Below, piece after piece: positions 16,642 through 26,223 of a DNA stretch of 64,000 bases (positions are counted from its first letter, which is position 1; each line of letters starts with the position of its first letter). The DNA is from Phyllobacteriaceae bacterium. Its GTDB lineage: Bacteria; Pseudomonadota; Alphaproteobacteria; Rhizobiales; Rhizobiaceae. The notes beneath the pieces were generated by a model, which was not told the DNA's origin, did no database searches, and saw nothing but the letters and a program-made list of their open reading frames with translations. Location: NCBI GenBank assembly GCA_024742765.1, contig JANSXT010000021.1:1-64000 (forward strand), in the 5' to 3' direction. Both the position numbers and the translations under genes were made by a program.

Positions 16642-17172
16642 TCAGGCGGGCGTCGACAGGCCGGCCGCGAATCGGCGCGCATTGTCGACATAATGGTCGG
16701 CCGACGCCTTGAGCATCGCCACCGCCGCATCATCGAGCGTGCGTGCGACACGTGCCGGCGATCCGATGATCAGCGAATTGTCGGGAAATTTCTTGCCCTC
16801 GGTGACCAGCGCGCCGGCGCCGACCAGGCAATTGTTGCCGATCACCGCGCCATTGAGCACGATCGCGCCGATGCCGATCAGGCTGTTGTCGCCGATCGTG
16901 CAGCCATGCAGCATGGCGCGGTGGCCGATCGTGCAGCCCTCGCCCACGACAAGCGGAAAGCCCATATCGGTGTGCATGACCGTGTGTTCCTGCACATTGG
17001 TGCGCGCGCCGATCGTCACCGGCTCATTGTCGCCGCGCAGCACGCAGCCGAACCAGACGCTGCAATCCTCGTGCAGATTGATTTGGCCGATCACATGGGC
17101 ATCGTCGGCGACGAAAGCCGGCCCCGCACCGAAATGCTGCGGCGAAACCCCGTCCAATGCGTAAATGGCCAT
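16642..17172 (-). CDS. Gamma-class carbonic anhydrase family protein
   Basis: A 176-residue left-handed beta-helix protein with hexapeptide repeats (for example [20 protein letters not shown]). Three zinc-ligand histidines appear in the expected places: [10 protein letters not shown] and [16 protein letters not shown]. It is of the YrdA/PaaY/CaiE group. Some members are carbonic anhydrases, others have no measured activity. ATG 17170-17172. Confidence 0.88.
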   Translation of the reverse strand: MAIYALDGVSPQHFGAGPAFVADDAHVIGQINLHEDCSVWFGCVLRGDNEPVTIGARTNVQEHTVMHTDMGFPLVVGEGCTIGHRAMLHGCTIGDNSLIGIGAIVLNGAVIGNNCLVGAGALVTEGKKFPDNSLIIGSPARVARTLDDAAVAMLKASADHYVDNARRFAAGLSTPA

Positions 17173-17234
17173 ATCGTTGTCCCCTGCCCGAGCGATGTTG
17201 TCCAAGCTCTGGCAGAGAATCAGAACCGCTTCAA

Positions 17235-17537
17235 TCAGGCGATGGCGATCAGCCGGCCCGTTTCCACCGCGACGATGCCGACAAGGCCCGCCCATGCGCC
17301 GGCCGCCACCAGCGCCGTCAGCGGCCAGCGCGGCCGCCGGCCATCGGAATGACGCTTCAGCCCCGCATGAACGATCATCACCGGCCCGCACAGCGCGAAA
17401 AAGACGATCGATGGCGCGACCCCCAGCCGCAGGACCGTCGCCTCATCGAAGGCCGGCTGATCGCGCAGCGCCGCTTCGAGGAAAAAATATGCGCTGAGCG
17501 CCACCGCAAAGCCCACCACCACGATCCAGATCACCAT
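17235..17537 (-). CDS. Small membrane protein of Hyphomicrobiales
   Basis: A 100-residue protein with three hydrophobic helices (about 1-22, 43-60 and 74-98). The N-terminus [20 protein letters not shown] runs straight into the membrane. ATG 17535-17537 is preferred; an in-frame upstream ATG would add a short Arg/Val stretch. No function is known. It is transcribed toward the carbonic anhydrase gene, and a CtrA box lies upstream. Confidence 0.65.
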   Translation of the reverse strand: MVIWIVVVGFAVALSAYFFLEAALRDQPAFDEATVLRLGVAPSIVFFALCGPVMIVHAGLKRHSDGRRPRWPLTALVAAGAWAGLVGIVAVETGRLIAIA

Positions 17538-17563
17538 CGCACTCACCCGCACCCTCACCCGCA

Positions 17564-17578
17564 TTAACCGGGAATTAA
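17564..17578. promoter_or_regulatory. CtrA box (TTAA-N7-TTAA)
   Basis: A perfect consensus lies between two divergent genes: 27 bp upstream of the small membrane protein and 72 bp upstream of the gene at 17650. It could control either or both. Motif-based inference. Confidence 0.5.
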
Positions 17579-17649
17579 CCCTGTCCCGCTCCAGTGGGTG
17601 CATATTCCATGCCGGATTTCTGTCCCCGCGAGCGGAAACTGCCCCAGCC

Positions 17650-18414
17650 ATGACACCCGCCCACGACACCGCAGCCGCCATGGCAGCATCACATCGACCG
17701 ATAAACGGGTTGCCGGCCACCGCCTGGCGGGCCTTCAAGGTGCTGGCCGTCATAGCGGGACTGTCGGCGATCATGGTCATTGCCGGGCATTTTTACGGGC
17801 CGCGCCTGCTGCAATCGAGCATGAGCACGTCGGCCGACCCGATCCAGATCGTCATCGGCAACGATGTGCTCGATGTGCCCCAGAACATGATCCGCCATCC
17901 CTCACAGCGCGTGCCGGGGGTGATCGACCGGGTCGATCTGCGCCTTTTTTGGCCCGAACGCTCGGGCTACCGGCTGGCCCATGCCGACGCATTTTCGGAC
18001 ATCGATCCCGAAACGACACAGACTGTCCTGATTTCGGTCGCCAAGCGCAAATGGCTGCTCGACATGGCCGGACGATTGGAACTGGTCTACGGCAAGGCGG
18101 CTGACGCGTCACAGGCGCCCCGTTCGGTCAATGGCCTGACCGCGGTGCGGCTCGATCCGGCACACGGCTATGTGGATGAAACGCTCTATTATGCGCCGTC
18201 CCTCGATGGCGGGACGCTACCGGCCTTCATCGCCCGCTGCAACGAACCGGCGACGGGCGCAACGCCGCTGCTTCTGGCCTGCGAGACGGATCTGTTCTTC
18301 GGTGAAACGCTGGAGGCCCGCATCCGCTTTCCGGCGCACTTCCTGGCCGACTGGGCGCGGTTCCGCTCGGAGCTGGACGCCTTTCTCGACGGGCTTCAGG
18401 TCCGTCCGGACTAA
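17650..18414 (+). CDS. Membrane-anchored hypothetical protein
   Basis: A 254-residue protein with one hydrophobic helix (about 27-50, AFKVLAVIAGLSAIMVIAG) and a periplasmic domain with no family that I can name. The segment IQIVIGNDVLDVPQNMIRHP and the two Cys (RCNEPATG, LACETDLFF) may form a disulphide. Similar proteins occur in other Hyphomicrobiales next to the same neighbours, as far as I recall. The upstream CtrA box suggests a cell-cycle-linked envelope role, which is inference. Confidence 0.7.
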   Translation: MTPAHDTAAAMAASHRPINGLPATAWRAFKVLAVIAGLSAIMVIAGHFYGPRLLQSSMSTSADPIQIVIGNDVLDVPQNMIRHPSQRVPGVIDRVDLRLFWPERSGYRLAHADAFSDIDPETTQTVLISVAKRKWLLDMAGRLELVYGKAADASQAPRSVNGLTAVRLDPAHGYVDETLYYAPSLDGGTLPAFIARCNEPATGATPLLLACETDLFFGETLEARIRFPAHFLADWARFRSELDAFLDGLQVRPD

Positions 18415-18420
18415 AACGCG

Positions 18421-18633
18421 CTATTCTTCCAGATCGATATCCAGGATCGACATGGACAGGTCGTAGGAGACTTCGCCCTCATCCTCGATGCGCGAGATGA
18501 TGCCCAGAAACTCCTCGCCCAGATAGAGTTCCGCCGAATCGCTGAGCTTCGGGCGTGCCTTGACCGCCAGTGACGCGTTGCCGAAAGTGCGCCGGAAATA
18601 GGCGGTGAGCTGTTCGAGTTCGCTGGCTTTCAA
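18421..18633 (-). CDS. DUF3126 family protein
   Basis: A 70-residue protein matching DUF3126 (QLTAYFRRTFGNASLAVKAR, then SYDLSMSILDIDLEE). There is no ATG; TTG at 18631-18633 is taken as start because a perfect GGAGG lies 5 bases before it and the resulting N-terminus (MKASELEQL) is the family norm. Function unknown. It is downstream of cysE on the minus strand. Confidence 0.85.
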   Translation of the reverse strand: MKASELEQLTAYFRRTFGNASLAVKARPKLSDSAELYLGEEFLGIISRIEDEGEVSYDLSMSILDIDLEE

Positions 18634-18728
18634 TGGGGCCTCCGGATCGGTTCGATGGTCCGGCAGTCGCCGCCGGTCGGCCCTGACATACACGCCGCAT
18701 CGCACCGTTCAAGGGGCGACGGCGATTC

Positions 18729-19544
18729 TCAGCGCAACATCTGGTCCATGGCGCGCGCCGGTTCGGCGCATCCGCTTTCGCCGACCACCTTGGCCGGCAC
18801 GCCGGCAACCGTCTTGCATGGCGGGATGTTGGACAGCACCACGGAGCCGGCCGCGACCTTGGAGCAATGGCCGACCTTGATGTTGCCGAGGATCTTGGCT
18901 CCCGCGCCGATCAGGACACCGTGGCCGATCTTGGGATGGCGGTCGGAGCCCTCCTTGCCGGTGCCGCCCAGCGTCACCGAGTGCAGGATCGACACATCGT
19001 CGCCGATGGTGGCCGTCTCGCCAACGACGAGACCGGTGGCATGATCGAGGAAAATGCCCTTGCCGATGCGCGCGGCGGGATTGATGTCGGTCTGGAACAC
19101 CGAGGACGAACGGCTTTGCAGATAGAGCGCAAAATCGCGGCGGCCCTCATTCCACAGCCAATGGGCCAGCCGATGGGTCTGGATGGCATGAAAACCCTTG
19201 AAATAGAGCATGGGTTCGATCAGCCGGGTGCAGGCCGGGTCGCGGTCATGGACGGCCTGCAGATCGATCCTTACCGCTTCGGCGAAGTCGGTTTTCGCCG
19301 ACAGCATCGCATCGAAGGCCTGACGGATCAGGTCGGCCGGCATGTCGGGATGGTCGAGCCGCTCTGCGATGCGGTGCGCGACCGCCTGTTCGAGGCCCGG
19401 CTGGTTGAGCACGCTGGTGAAGAAGAAGGTCGCTATCGCCGGATCGCTGTCCGCCGCCGCCGCAGCTTCCTGCCGGATGCGGTGCCAGATCGGATCGACG
19501 GGATTGACCGCCGGAGCCTGATTGCGCGGTGCTTCGCGGGACAT
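18729..19544 (-). CDS. cysE: Serine O-acetyltransferase
   Basis: The 271-residue enzyme makes O-acetylserine from serine and acetyl-CoA, the committed step of cysteine synthesis. It has an N-terminal alpha-helical SATase domain (about 10-130) and a hexapeptide-repeat beta-helix (150-245) with the active-site-type segment FLDHATGLVVGETATIGDDV and SDRHPKIGHGVLIGAGAKIL. The tail is a short C-terminal peptide; such tails normally dock into cysteine synthase and confer feedback inhibition. Confidence 0.95.
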   Translation of the reverse strand: MSREAPRNQAPAVNPVDPIWHRIRQEAAAAADSDPAIATFFFTSVLNQPGLEQAVAHRIAERLDHPDMPADLIRQAFDAMLSAKTDFAEAVRIDLQAVHDRDPACTRLIEPMLYFKGFHAIQTHRLAHWLWNEGRRDFALYLQSRSSSVFQTDINPAARIGKGIFLDHATGLVVGETATIGDDVSILHSVTLGGTGKEGSDRHPKIGHGVLIGAGAKILGNIKVGHCSKVAAGSVVLSNIPPCKTVAGVPAKVVGESGCAEPARAMDQMLR

Positions 19545-19619
19545 GGATGCTCTCCCAAGCCGATTGTCGGTGCCGAACCTAGCCCAACTGTCCGTTATTT
19601 GGAACCGCGGCAGCGCGCT

Positions 19620-20384
19620 TCAAGACGCATCCGCCTCACCCAGAAACGCCACGACCGCGCGTTTGAACGTTGGATCGCCGACCGCGAGCATGTGATCGCG
19701 GCGTTCGATGTCAATGGTGCGCGCGTCCGGCATCATGTCAGCCAAGGGCTGCGGCGCGCCGGCGATATCGTCCCTGGTGCCGACGCCGATCAGCGTTGGC
19801 GCGGTGATCTTGGCCATGTCATCGGGCGTCAAAAGCGTGCGCGACGAACGGATGCAGGCGGCCAGCGCCATCCGGTCGCTGCCGGTCTGGTCGGCAAAGG
19901 CGCGGAACATGCGGCCGCGTTCATGGGTCACATCGTCGAGCGATGGCGCGAGCAACGCGTCTGCGATCGGGTCCCATTCGCCGACACCCTCGACCATACC
20001 GATGCCCAGCCCTCCGAAAACGAGGCGTTGCACCCGGTCCTGATGATCGAGCGATGCGAACGCACAGATGCGCGCGCCCATCGAATAGCCGAACCAGTGG
20101 GCCGTACCGATCTCCAGATGATCAAGCAGCGCGACAGCGTCGGCCGCCATCTTCTGCGGCGTGTAGGCTTTGGGTTCGTGCGGCTTGTCGCTGTCGCCAT
20201 GGCCCCGATTGTCGAGCGCGACGGCGCGATAGCCCGCGCCGGTCAATGTCTTGACCCAGCCGGGCCCGATCCAGTTGACCGACTTGTTGGATGCAAAGCC
20301 GTGTACCAGTAGCACCGGGATGCCGTCGCGCGGGCCTTCATCGAAAAAGGCGATGTCGAGGCCGTCGTGAGTGAAGCGGGCCAT
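19620..20384 (-). CDS. Alpha/beta hydrolase
   Basis: A 254-residue alpha/beta-fold enzyme. The oxyanion segment is VLLVHGFASNK, the nucleophile elbow is GYSMGA with the catalytic Ser, the acid is in GVGTRDDIAG and the catalytic His in RRDHMLAVGD. It resembles proline iminopeptidase/haloalkane-like esterases, but the substrate is unknown. It is divergent from the zinc-finger gene. Confidence 0.88.
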   Translation of the reverse strand: MARFTHDGLDIAFFDEGPRDGIPVLLVHGFASNKSVNWIGPGWVKTLTGAGYRAVALDNRGHGDSDKPHEPKAYTPQKMAADAVALLDHLEIGTAHWFGYSMGARICAFASLDHQDRVQRLVFGGLGIGMVEGVGEWDPIADALLAPSLDDVTHERGRMFRAFADQTGSDRMALAACIRSSRTLLTPDDMAKITAPTLIGVGTRDDIAGAPQPLADMMPDARTIDIERRDHMLAVGDPTFKRAVVAFLGEADAS

Positions 20385-20518
20385 GGCGTTTCCTTGCGCG
20401 ATGGGCGGACAATTGAGCGAAAGACGGGTGGAAATCCGCCGCGCGACTGGCTACCAAGTTCTGCAGTGCGGCGAAAGGGCTGCATCCTCGTTCCAAGGCA
20501 CCAGACCGGAGACCCGCA

Positions 20519-20770
20519 ATGGCCGGTGGCACAACGCCCCATTTCCACAATGATGCCGGGCATGCCCGCATCGCGATCGGCGTCAAGAAGTTCATGTGCG
20601 TGGGCGCCAAGCCGCCCTACGATCATCCGCACGTCTTCCTCGACATGGGCGACGACAATGAGATCGTCTGCCCCTATTGCTCGACGCTCTATGTGTACGA
20701 TGCCAGCCTCAAGCCCGGCGAGACGATACCGCCGGGCTGCGCTTTCGACACCACCGCCAACGCCGCCTGA
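20519..20770 (+). CDS. CHCC-type zinc-finger protein
   Basis: An 83-residue protein of the zf-CHCC family, related to the mitochondrial complex I subunit NDUFS6. The HVFLDMGDDNEIVCPYCSTL core carries the CxxC pair together with the upstream His and MCVGAKPP cysteine. In mitochondria the homologue holds zinc in complex I; the bacterial protein is likely an accessory subunit. The next gene starts 16 bp downstream. Confidence 0.9.
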   Translation: MAGGTTPHFHNDAGHARIAIGVKKFMCVGAKPPYDHPHVFLDMGDDNEIVCPYCSTLYVYDASLKPGETIPPGCAFDTTANAA

Positions 20771-20785
20771 CGGGCGGAACAGGCG

Positions 20786-21967
20786 ATGGCGGACACGGGC
20801 CAAACGCGGGATGCCGTCCTTGTGGCGGGCGCCGGCATTGGCGGGCTGACCGCAGCGCTCGGCCTTGCGCAGCGCGGCCGCGCGGTGACGATCATCGAAG
20901 CCTTCGATGCGCCGTCCGAGATCGGCGCGGGCCTACAGGTGCCGCCCAACGCCTGCCATGTGCTTGATTCGCTTGGTGTTCTCGATGAACTGAAAAAGAA
21001 GGCATCGGTGCCGGACCGCATCTGCCTTGGTGATGCGGTCAGTGGCCGGATCGTGCTCAGCTTTGATGTGAATCGCGGCGAAGCCGACGACGGCACCTAT
21101 CTGACCGCGCACCGGGCGCTGCTGCATGGCGTTCTTTACAATGCGGCGGTGGCACATCCTTCAATCACGCTTCTGACCGGCCACCGGATCGTCGACGTGG
21201 CCGAAAGCGGCGACGCGGTGACGGTGACCGCGGCCCATGGCGGCGACCGGGCCGAACTCACCGCGCCGGCGGTGATCGGCGCCGACGGCATCTGGTCGAT
21301 CCTGCGCCACGCGGTGGCCGGCGCCGGCACACCGCAGCCGACGGGACGGATCGCCATGCGCGCCGTGGTGCCCGCCCCGGCCAAGGCGCGGGCCAATGCG
21401 GTTGTCGCCTGGATGGCGCCGCACGCCCATCTGGTCACCTATCCCGTACGCAATGCCGATACGCGCAATCTCGTTGCCGTCATTCGTGGCACCACCGGCC
21501 AGACAAGCTGGTCGGAAAGCGTCGATCTGGACACGCTCGACCATCTGTTCGAAAAGCTCGACCGCACGCCCTATGGCGATCTGCGCGATCATGCCGAATG
21601 GACTGCCTGGCCGCTCTATTCGGTCGATCCGCACGGCCAGTGGCACTCGGACCGCATCTGCCTTTTGGGTGATGCGGCGCACGGCATGGAGCCGTTCGCG
21701 GCGCAGGGCGCGGCGATGGCGATCGAGGACGGGCAGGTTCTCGCCAAGGCCATCGACGACGCCGGGACTGATTTCACGAACGCCTTTAAGAGCTATCACG
21801 CCGCGCGGGCCGAACGGGTCCGCCGCGTCGCCCAGCGAACCGCGTTCAACCGCTTTACCTATCACCAGGCCGGCATCGGGCGGATCGCGCGCAATCTCAG
21901 CTTCCGGATGCGTCCGGCCAGCGCCTTTCGCACCGATCTCGACTGGCTCTACGGCTACCGCGCCTGA
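20786..21967 (+). CDS. FAD-dependent aromatic hydroxylase-like monooxygenase
   Basis: A 393-residue flavoprotein of the PHBH/salicylate hydroxylase group. The Rossmann motif is VLVAGAGIGGLTAALGLAQ, a DG motif (VIGADGIWS) and the second FAD motif CLLGDAAHGMEPFAAQGAAM are intact. The family uses NAD(P)H and O2 to hydroxylate phenolic acids; 3-hydroxybenzoate 6-hydroxylase and salicylate hydroxylase are the closest types. No ring-cleavage genes are nearby, so the substrate is open. Its 3' end overlaps the convergent next gene by 13 bases. Confidence 0.88.
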   Translation: MADTGQTRDAVLVAGAGIGGLTAALGLAQRGRAVTIIEAFDAPSEIGAGLQVPPNACHVLDSLGVLDELKKKASVPDRICLGDAVSGRIVLSFDVNRGEADDGTYLTAHRALLHGVLYNAAVAHPSITLLTGHRIVDVAESGDAVTVTAAHGGDRAELTAPAVIGADGIWSILRHAVAGAGTPQPTGRIAMRAVVPAPAKARANAVVAWMAPHAHLVTYPVRNADTRNLVAVIRGTTGQTSWSESVDLDTLDHLFEKLDRTPYGDLRDHAEWTAWPLYSVDPHGQWHSDRICLLGDAAHGMEPFAAQGAAMAIEDGQVLAKAIDDAGTDFTNAFKSYHAARAERVRRVAQRTAFNRFTYHQAGIGRIARNLSFRMRPASAFRTDLDWLYGYRA

Positions 21968-22653
21968 TCGGCGGCGACGCGCGCCAGCCCGAATTCCAGT
22001 GTCTGTGCCAGCGGCGTCCAGTGGCCGACGCCGATCCCCGCCTCGCGCAGGCGCCGACCGGCCCAGGCATTGCAACTGTACCAGGGCGTGAACCGGCCGC
22101 GACCGGCAAAGAAGCGGTCGCCGAACCCTTGCGTGATGTCCGCATATGGTTCGCGCGCGGCGAACCAGTCGGCGATCGACGCGGTCAGCGCGGACAATTG
22201 ATCGGCGGACACGTCGATCGAATAGAGCCCCGGACGCGGCGTCCCCAGATCGCCAAGCGGCTGGACATGCATCACCGCCTCATCGAACGCGAGCGCCCGC
22301 GCGGCGATGCCGACCGTCAGGTCGCGCACCTCGCGCAGACTGGTATAGGCGGTGCGCGATCCCCAGCCGAACAGCCAATAGCGCACGGCGTCCGGATCGA
22401 CGGGATGATGGGCTTCATCGAGCCCGATCGCGGCCATGACCGTTTGTTCTTGGCCAAGGTCCGGCGCCAAACTGGCATCGGCCGGCAGCGCTATGCCGGC
22501 ATGAAAGCCGTTCGACAGGACGTAGATGCGGTGTTGCCGCTCTCCTGCGGCACCAATTGCCGGCGCCGGTGCGGGCAACGGCACGGCACCGGCCATCAGC
22601 GCGACGGCCGGCAAGCCGATGACGATCGCAAGGACCGCGAGAAGACGGCGCAT
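21955..22653 (-). CDS. TIGR02117/DUF2459 family exported protein
   Basis: A 232-residue protein with a signal-like N-terminus (about 1-28) and the DUF2459 motifs VLSNGFHAGIALP, WLFGWGSRTAYTS and YSCNAWAGRRLREAG. Members of this family have been linked to polyhydroxyalkanoate-rich bacteria, but the function is unknown. The conserved His, Asp and Cys hint at an NlpC/P60-like hydrolase, which is inference. It ends 13 bases inside the flavin monooxygenase gene. Confidence 0.85.
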   Translation of the reverse strand: MRRLLAVLAIVIGLPAVALMAGAVPLPAPAPAIGAAGERQHRIYVLSNGFHAGIALPADASLAPDLGQEQTVMAAIGLDEAHHPVDPDAVRYWLFGWGSRTAYTSLREVRDLTVGIAARALAFDEAVMHVQPLGDLGTPRPGLYSIDVSADQLSALTASIADWFAAREPYADITQGFGDRFFAGRGRFTPWYSCNAWAGRRLREAGIGVGHWTPLAQTLEFGLARVAADQAR

Positions 22654-22677
22654 CGAACCGCCTCCCGCGCCGCCTGA

Positions 22678-23481
22678 TCAGTGCAGGATCTGGCTGAGGA
22701 ATTCCTTGGTCCGCTCATGCTGCGGATTGTCGAAGAAGGCATCGGGCTCGTTCTGTTCGACGATCTGGCCCTGATCCATGAAGATCACCCGGTTGGCGAC
22801 CTGTCGGGCAAAGCCCATCTCATGGGTCACGCACAGCATGGTCATGCCTTCCTCGGCAAGGCCGACCATCGTGTCGAGCACCTCCTTGATCATTTCCGGA
22901 TCGAGCGCCGATGTGGGCTCGTCGAACAGCATGATGCGCGGGTTCATGCACAAGGAGCGCGCGATCGCCACGCGCTGCTGCTGGCCGCCGGACAATTGGC
23001 CGGGATATTTGCCGGCCTGCTCGGGGATCTTGACCCGCTCGAGGAAATGCATGGCGCGCTCCTCGGCTTCCTTCTTGGGCATCTTGCGCACCCAGATCGG
23101 CGCCAGCGTGCAGTTCTGCAGGATCGTCAGGTGCGGAAACAGGTTGAAGTGCTGGAACACCATGCCCACTTCGCGGCGCACCTCGTCGATCTTCTTCAGA
23201 TCGTTGGTCAGTTCGATCCCATCGACGACGATCTTGCCCTTCTGATGCTCTTCAAGACGGTTGATGCAGCGGATCATGGTCGACTTGCCCGAGCCCGAAG
23301 GTCCGGCAATGACGATGCGCTCGCCGCGCATGACGCGCAGATTGATGTCGCGCAGCACATGAAAATCGCCATACCATTTGTGCATGTCGACAATGTCGAC
23401 GGCCACATCGGTGTCGGAAATCTGCATCTTGGACCGGTCGACGTGATGGACGTCTTCCATGGCGGCACTGTCGGTGCTCAT
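22678..23481 (-). CDS. aapP: General L-amino-acid ABC transporter, ATP-binding protein
   Basis: A 267-residue ABC ATPase. Walker A (GPSGSGKST), Q-loop ([10 protein letters not shown]), signature (LSGGQQQR), Walker B (IMLFDEP) and H-loop (CVTHEMGF) are all present. It powers uptake of polar L-amino acids with AapJ, AapQ and AapM. ATG 23479-23481 is chosen because AGGAG lies 8 bases before it; upstream codons are not conserved. It is the last gene of aapJQMP. Confidence 0.95.
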   Translation of the reverse strand: MSTDSAAMEDVHHVDRSKMQISDTDVAVDIVDMHKWYGDFHVLRDINLRVMRGERIVIAGPSGSGKSTMIRCINRLEEHQKGKIVVDGIELTNDLKKIDEVRREVGMVFQHFNLFPHLTILQNCTLAPIWVRKMPKKEAEERAMHFLERVKIPEQAGKYPGQLSGGQQQRVAIARSLCMNPRIMLFDEPTSALDPEMIKEVLDTMVGLAEEGMTMLCVTHEMGFARQVANRVIFMDQGQIVEQNEPDAFFDNPQHERTKEFLSQILH

Positions 23482-23491
23482 CGGCGGGCTC

Positions 23492-24853
23492 CTAACTTCG
23501 ATGACTGGTGTCGAGCTGTCGCTCCATGAACATGGAGTAGCGCGACATGGCATAGCAGAAAATGAAATAGACGATGGCGGCGAACGAATAACCGGTCATC
23601 GACTGGACCGGCGACGACCAGGTCGGATCGGTGTAGGACGACTGGATCGTGCCCAGGAAATCGAACAGGCCGATGATCAGCACCAGCGTCGTGTCCTTGA
23701 ACAGACCGATGAAGGTGTTGACGATGCCGGGAATGACGAGCTTGAGCGCCTGTGGCAGGATGATCATGCGCGTCATCTGGCCCCAATTGAGCCCCAGCGC
23801 CATGGCGCCTTCATACTGGCCCTTGGGCAGCGCCTGCAGGCCGCCGCGCACAACTTCCGCCATATAGGCCGACGAGAACAGCGCAACGCCGATCAGCGCG
23901 CGCAGCAGCTTGTCGAAGCTGACGCCCTCGGGCAGGAACAGCGGCAACATCACCGAGGACATGAACAGGACGGTGATCAGCGGCACGCCGCGCCAGAACT
24001 CGATGAAGACCACCGAGACGAACTTGACGATCGGCAGATCAGACCGGCGGCCGAGCGCCAGCGCAATGCCGAGCGGCAAAGAGGCGGCGATGCCGGTCAC
24101 AGCGATCACCATGGTGACCAGAAGACCGCCCCAATCCTCGGTCTCGACCCGTTCGAGCCCGAAATCGACGGCGAGAACGCCCAGCACGATGAAGATGCCG
24201 GCGAAGATGGCGGCGGTCGTGATCAGCCCCGGTATGGGGTCAGACTGCGCCCCCTTTGAAAAGCCGAAGACCGCGATCAGCGCGATCGCGGTGAGGATCG
24301 CAAGCGGCAAGATCATGCCGCCCACCTCGAAATTGCCGCCGGTCAGCAGGATCAGCGTGGCGACCGGGACGATGAGAACCATGAAGATCAGGTTCTCGCG
24401 TTTGAAGGGAACGCTGGGGATCAATAGCGGGATGAGACCGCCAAAGAAGAGGAAGCCGGCTATGTTGACGCGCCACTGCTCCTCGTCGGGATAACGCCCA
24501 TAGATGAACTGGTTTGTGTAGGTGCCCACATAGGCCCAGCACGCGCCGAACCAGCCCGGCGCGCGAACCCCGCCCTGGACCTCGGTTGCGCACACCGTCC
24601 GGTCGGTGCCCGTCCAAACCGCATCGACAAACAGAAAGCGGATGATCGAGGGGACGATCAGATAGAGGATATAGAGGCAGAACAGCGTCAGGATGGCCTG
24701 CGGGACCGACGGGAAAAGATTGGTCCTGATCCAGCCGATCGGTCCGGATTCGGTGATCGGCGCGGGTTGCTCGGCGAGCATCTCGCCGCGCACGAAAGCG
24801 GTGGCGGGTCCTGTATTTTCCGGCGGAGCGGTCACATTGGTGCGGTCGATCAT
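23492..24853 (-). CDS. aapM: General L-amino-acid ABC transporter, permease AapM/BztC
   Basis: A 453-residue inner-membrane protein. The C-terminal half has the BPD_transp_1 fold with the EAA loop ([20 protein letters not shown]). The N-terminal half adds about five extra helices separated by polar loops, one with two Cys. It is longer than the roughly 384-residue rhizobial AapM and closer to BztC in size. The gene starts 1 base before the end of aapQ's stop region, so the operon is tightly packed. Confidence 0.93.
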   Translation of the reverse strand: MIDRTNVTAPPENTGPATAFVRGEMLAEQPAPITESGPIGWIRTNLFPSVPQAILTLFCLYILYLIVPSIIRFLFVDAVWTGTDRTVCATEVQGGVRAPGWFGACWAYVGTYTNQFIYGRYPDEEQWRVNIAGFLFFGGLIPLLIPSVPFKRENLIFMVLIVPVATLILLTGGNFEVGGMILPLAILTAIALIAVFGFSKGAQSDPIPGLITTAAIFAGIFIVLGVLAVDFGLERVETEDWGGLLVTMVIAVTGIAASLPLGIALALGRRSDLPIVKFVSVVFIEFWRGVPLITVLFMSSVMLPLFLPEGVSFDKLLRALIGVALFSSAYMAEVVRGGLQALPKGQYEGAMALGLNWGQMTRMIILPQALKLVIPGIVNTFIGLFKDTTLVLIIGLFDFLGTIQSSYTDPTWSSPVQSMTGYSFAAIVYFIFCYAMSRYSMFMERQLDTSHRS

Positions 24854-24854
24854 G

Positions 24855-26057
24855 TCAGCGCTCCACCAATGCGACGCGGTTGTTGTACCAGTTCATGAAG
24901 GCCGACGTCAGAAGCGAGATGGTCAGATAGGTCAGCATGGTGATCGCGACGATCTGCGGCGCAAGGCCGGTCTGGTTCAGCGTCGTGCCCTGGAAGACCG
25001 ACACAAGGTCGGGATAGGCAATCGCGACGGCCAGCGACGAATTCTTGGTCAGGTTCAGATATTGGCTGGTCAGCGGCGGGATGATGATGCGCAGCGCCTG
25101 CGGGATGATCACGAGCCGCAAATTCTGGCCCTGCCGCAGTCCGAGCGCATGGGCCGCTTCGGATTGCCCCTTGCTGACGCCCAGAATGCCGGCGCGCACG
25201 ATCTCGGCGATGAACGCGGCCGTATAGGTCGTCAGCGCGACCAGAAGCGCCAGAAATTCTGGAATGACGGTCATGCCGCCGGACGGACGGAAGCCGCCTG
25301 CGACCGGAATGTCCCAGGAGAGCGGCGCGCCCATGACAAGAAAGGCCAGAAGCGGCAGGCCGATGATCAGGCCCAGCCCCGTCCAGAATGCAGGAAAGAT
25401 CTGGCCCGTCTCCATCTGGCGCTTGTGGGCCCAGCGCGAGATGCCCCAGGCGATCGCGATTGCCGCGATCAGCGCGTAGAGAATGAGCATCGCACCCTCG
25501 CCCCAGATCGGTTTGGGGGCGAAATAGCCACGATTGTTCAGCAGTCCCAGAAAGCCGAAATCGAAACTGTCGCGGGCCTGCGGCAAGAGACGCAGGACGC
25601 CGAAATACCAGATGAAGATGTGCAGCAGCAGCGGGATGTTGCGGAAGAATTCCACATAGGCGGTGGCAAGGCGGTTGACGATCCAGTTGTTGGACAGCCG
25701 CGCCACGCCGACCAGAAAGCCGATGATGGTGGCAAAGAAAATGCCGATCACCGCGACGATCAGCGTGTTCAGGAGGCCGACCACGAAGACGCGTCCGTAG
25801 GTCGACACGCCCTGATCATAGTCGATCAGCGATTGGGAAATGGCAAAGCCGGCGGTGTTGTCGAGAAAGCCGAACCCGGTGGAGATGCCGGCCCGTTCCA
25901 TGTTGCCCAGCATGTTGCCGATGCCGGCATAGACCAGATAGACCAGCACGACGGCGAGCAAAACCTGATAGATGGCGCCGCGTACCCTGGGGTTGTTGAG
26001 AAGCGCGACCTTGGGCGGCGCATCGGCGACCCCGCGCCCCATATCCGTGACAGCCAT
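24855..26057 (-). CDS. aapQ: General L-amino-acid ABC transporter, permease AapQ/BztB
   Basis: A 400-residue permease with about eight membrane helices and an EAA loop (SEAAHALGLRQGQNLRLVII) in the C-terminal BPD_transp_1 domain. An AGGAGG Shine-Dalgarno lies 5 bases before ATG 26055-26057, which sets the start. A 166-bp gap with a stable hairpin separates it from aapJ, which usually lets the binding protein be made in excess. Confidence 0.94.
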   Translation of the reverse strand: MAVTDMGRGVADAPPKVALLNNPRVRGAIYQVLLAVVLVYLVYAGIGNMLGNMERAGISTGFGFLDNTAGFAISQSLIDYDQGVSTYGRVFVVGLLNTLIVAVIGIFFATIIGFLVGVARLSNNWIVNRLATAYVEFFRNIPLLLHIFIWYFGVLRLLPQARDSFDFGFLGLLNNRGYFAPKPIWGEGAMLILYALIAAIAIAWGISRWAHKRQMETGQIFPAFWTGLGLIIGLPLLAFLVMGAPLSWDIPVAGGFRPSGGMTVIPEFLALLVALTTYTAAFIAEIVRAGILGVSKGQSEAAHALGLRQGQNLRLVIIPQALRIIIPPLTSQYLNLTKNSSLAVAIAYPDLVSVFQGTTLNQTGLAPQIVAITMLTYLTISLLTSAFMNWYNNRVALVER

Positions 26058-26181
26058 TCGACCTCCTGCCTTGTTCTCGTCGCCGGTTCCGGTCGGCACT
26101 TGAACGGTGTCAATAACGGTGGCGCTGGGCTTGTCTCATGCCGCAACAAAGCGGCGTCCGGCCGGCACCCGCCGTTCAAGA

Positions 26182-26208
26182 ATGCCCGGGCGACTGGCGC
26201 CCGGGCAT
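26182..26208 (-). repeat. Intercistronic hairpin between aapJ and aapQ
   Basis: Perfect 11-bp stem, ATGCCCGGGCG (26182-26192) with CGCCCGGGCAT (26198-26208), 5-base loop. It lacks a following T-tract, so it is more likely to protect the aapJ mRNA or attenuate than to terminate fully. It lies 16 bp after the aapJ stop. Confidence 0.7.
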
Positions 26209-26223
26209 GTTCTCAGCGGATCG

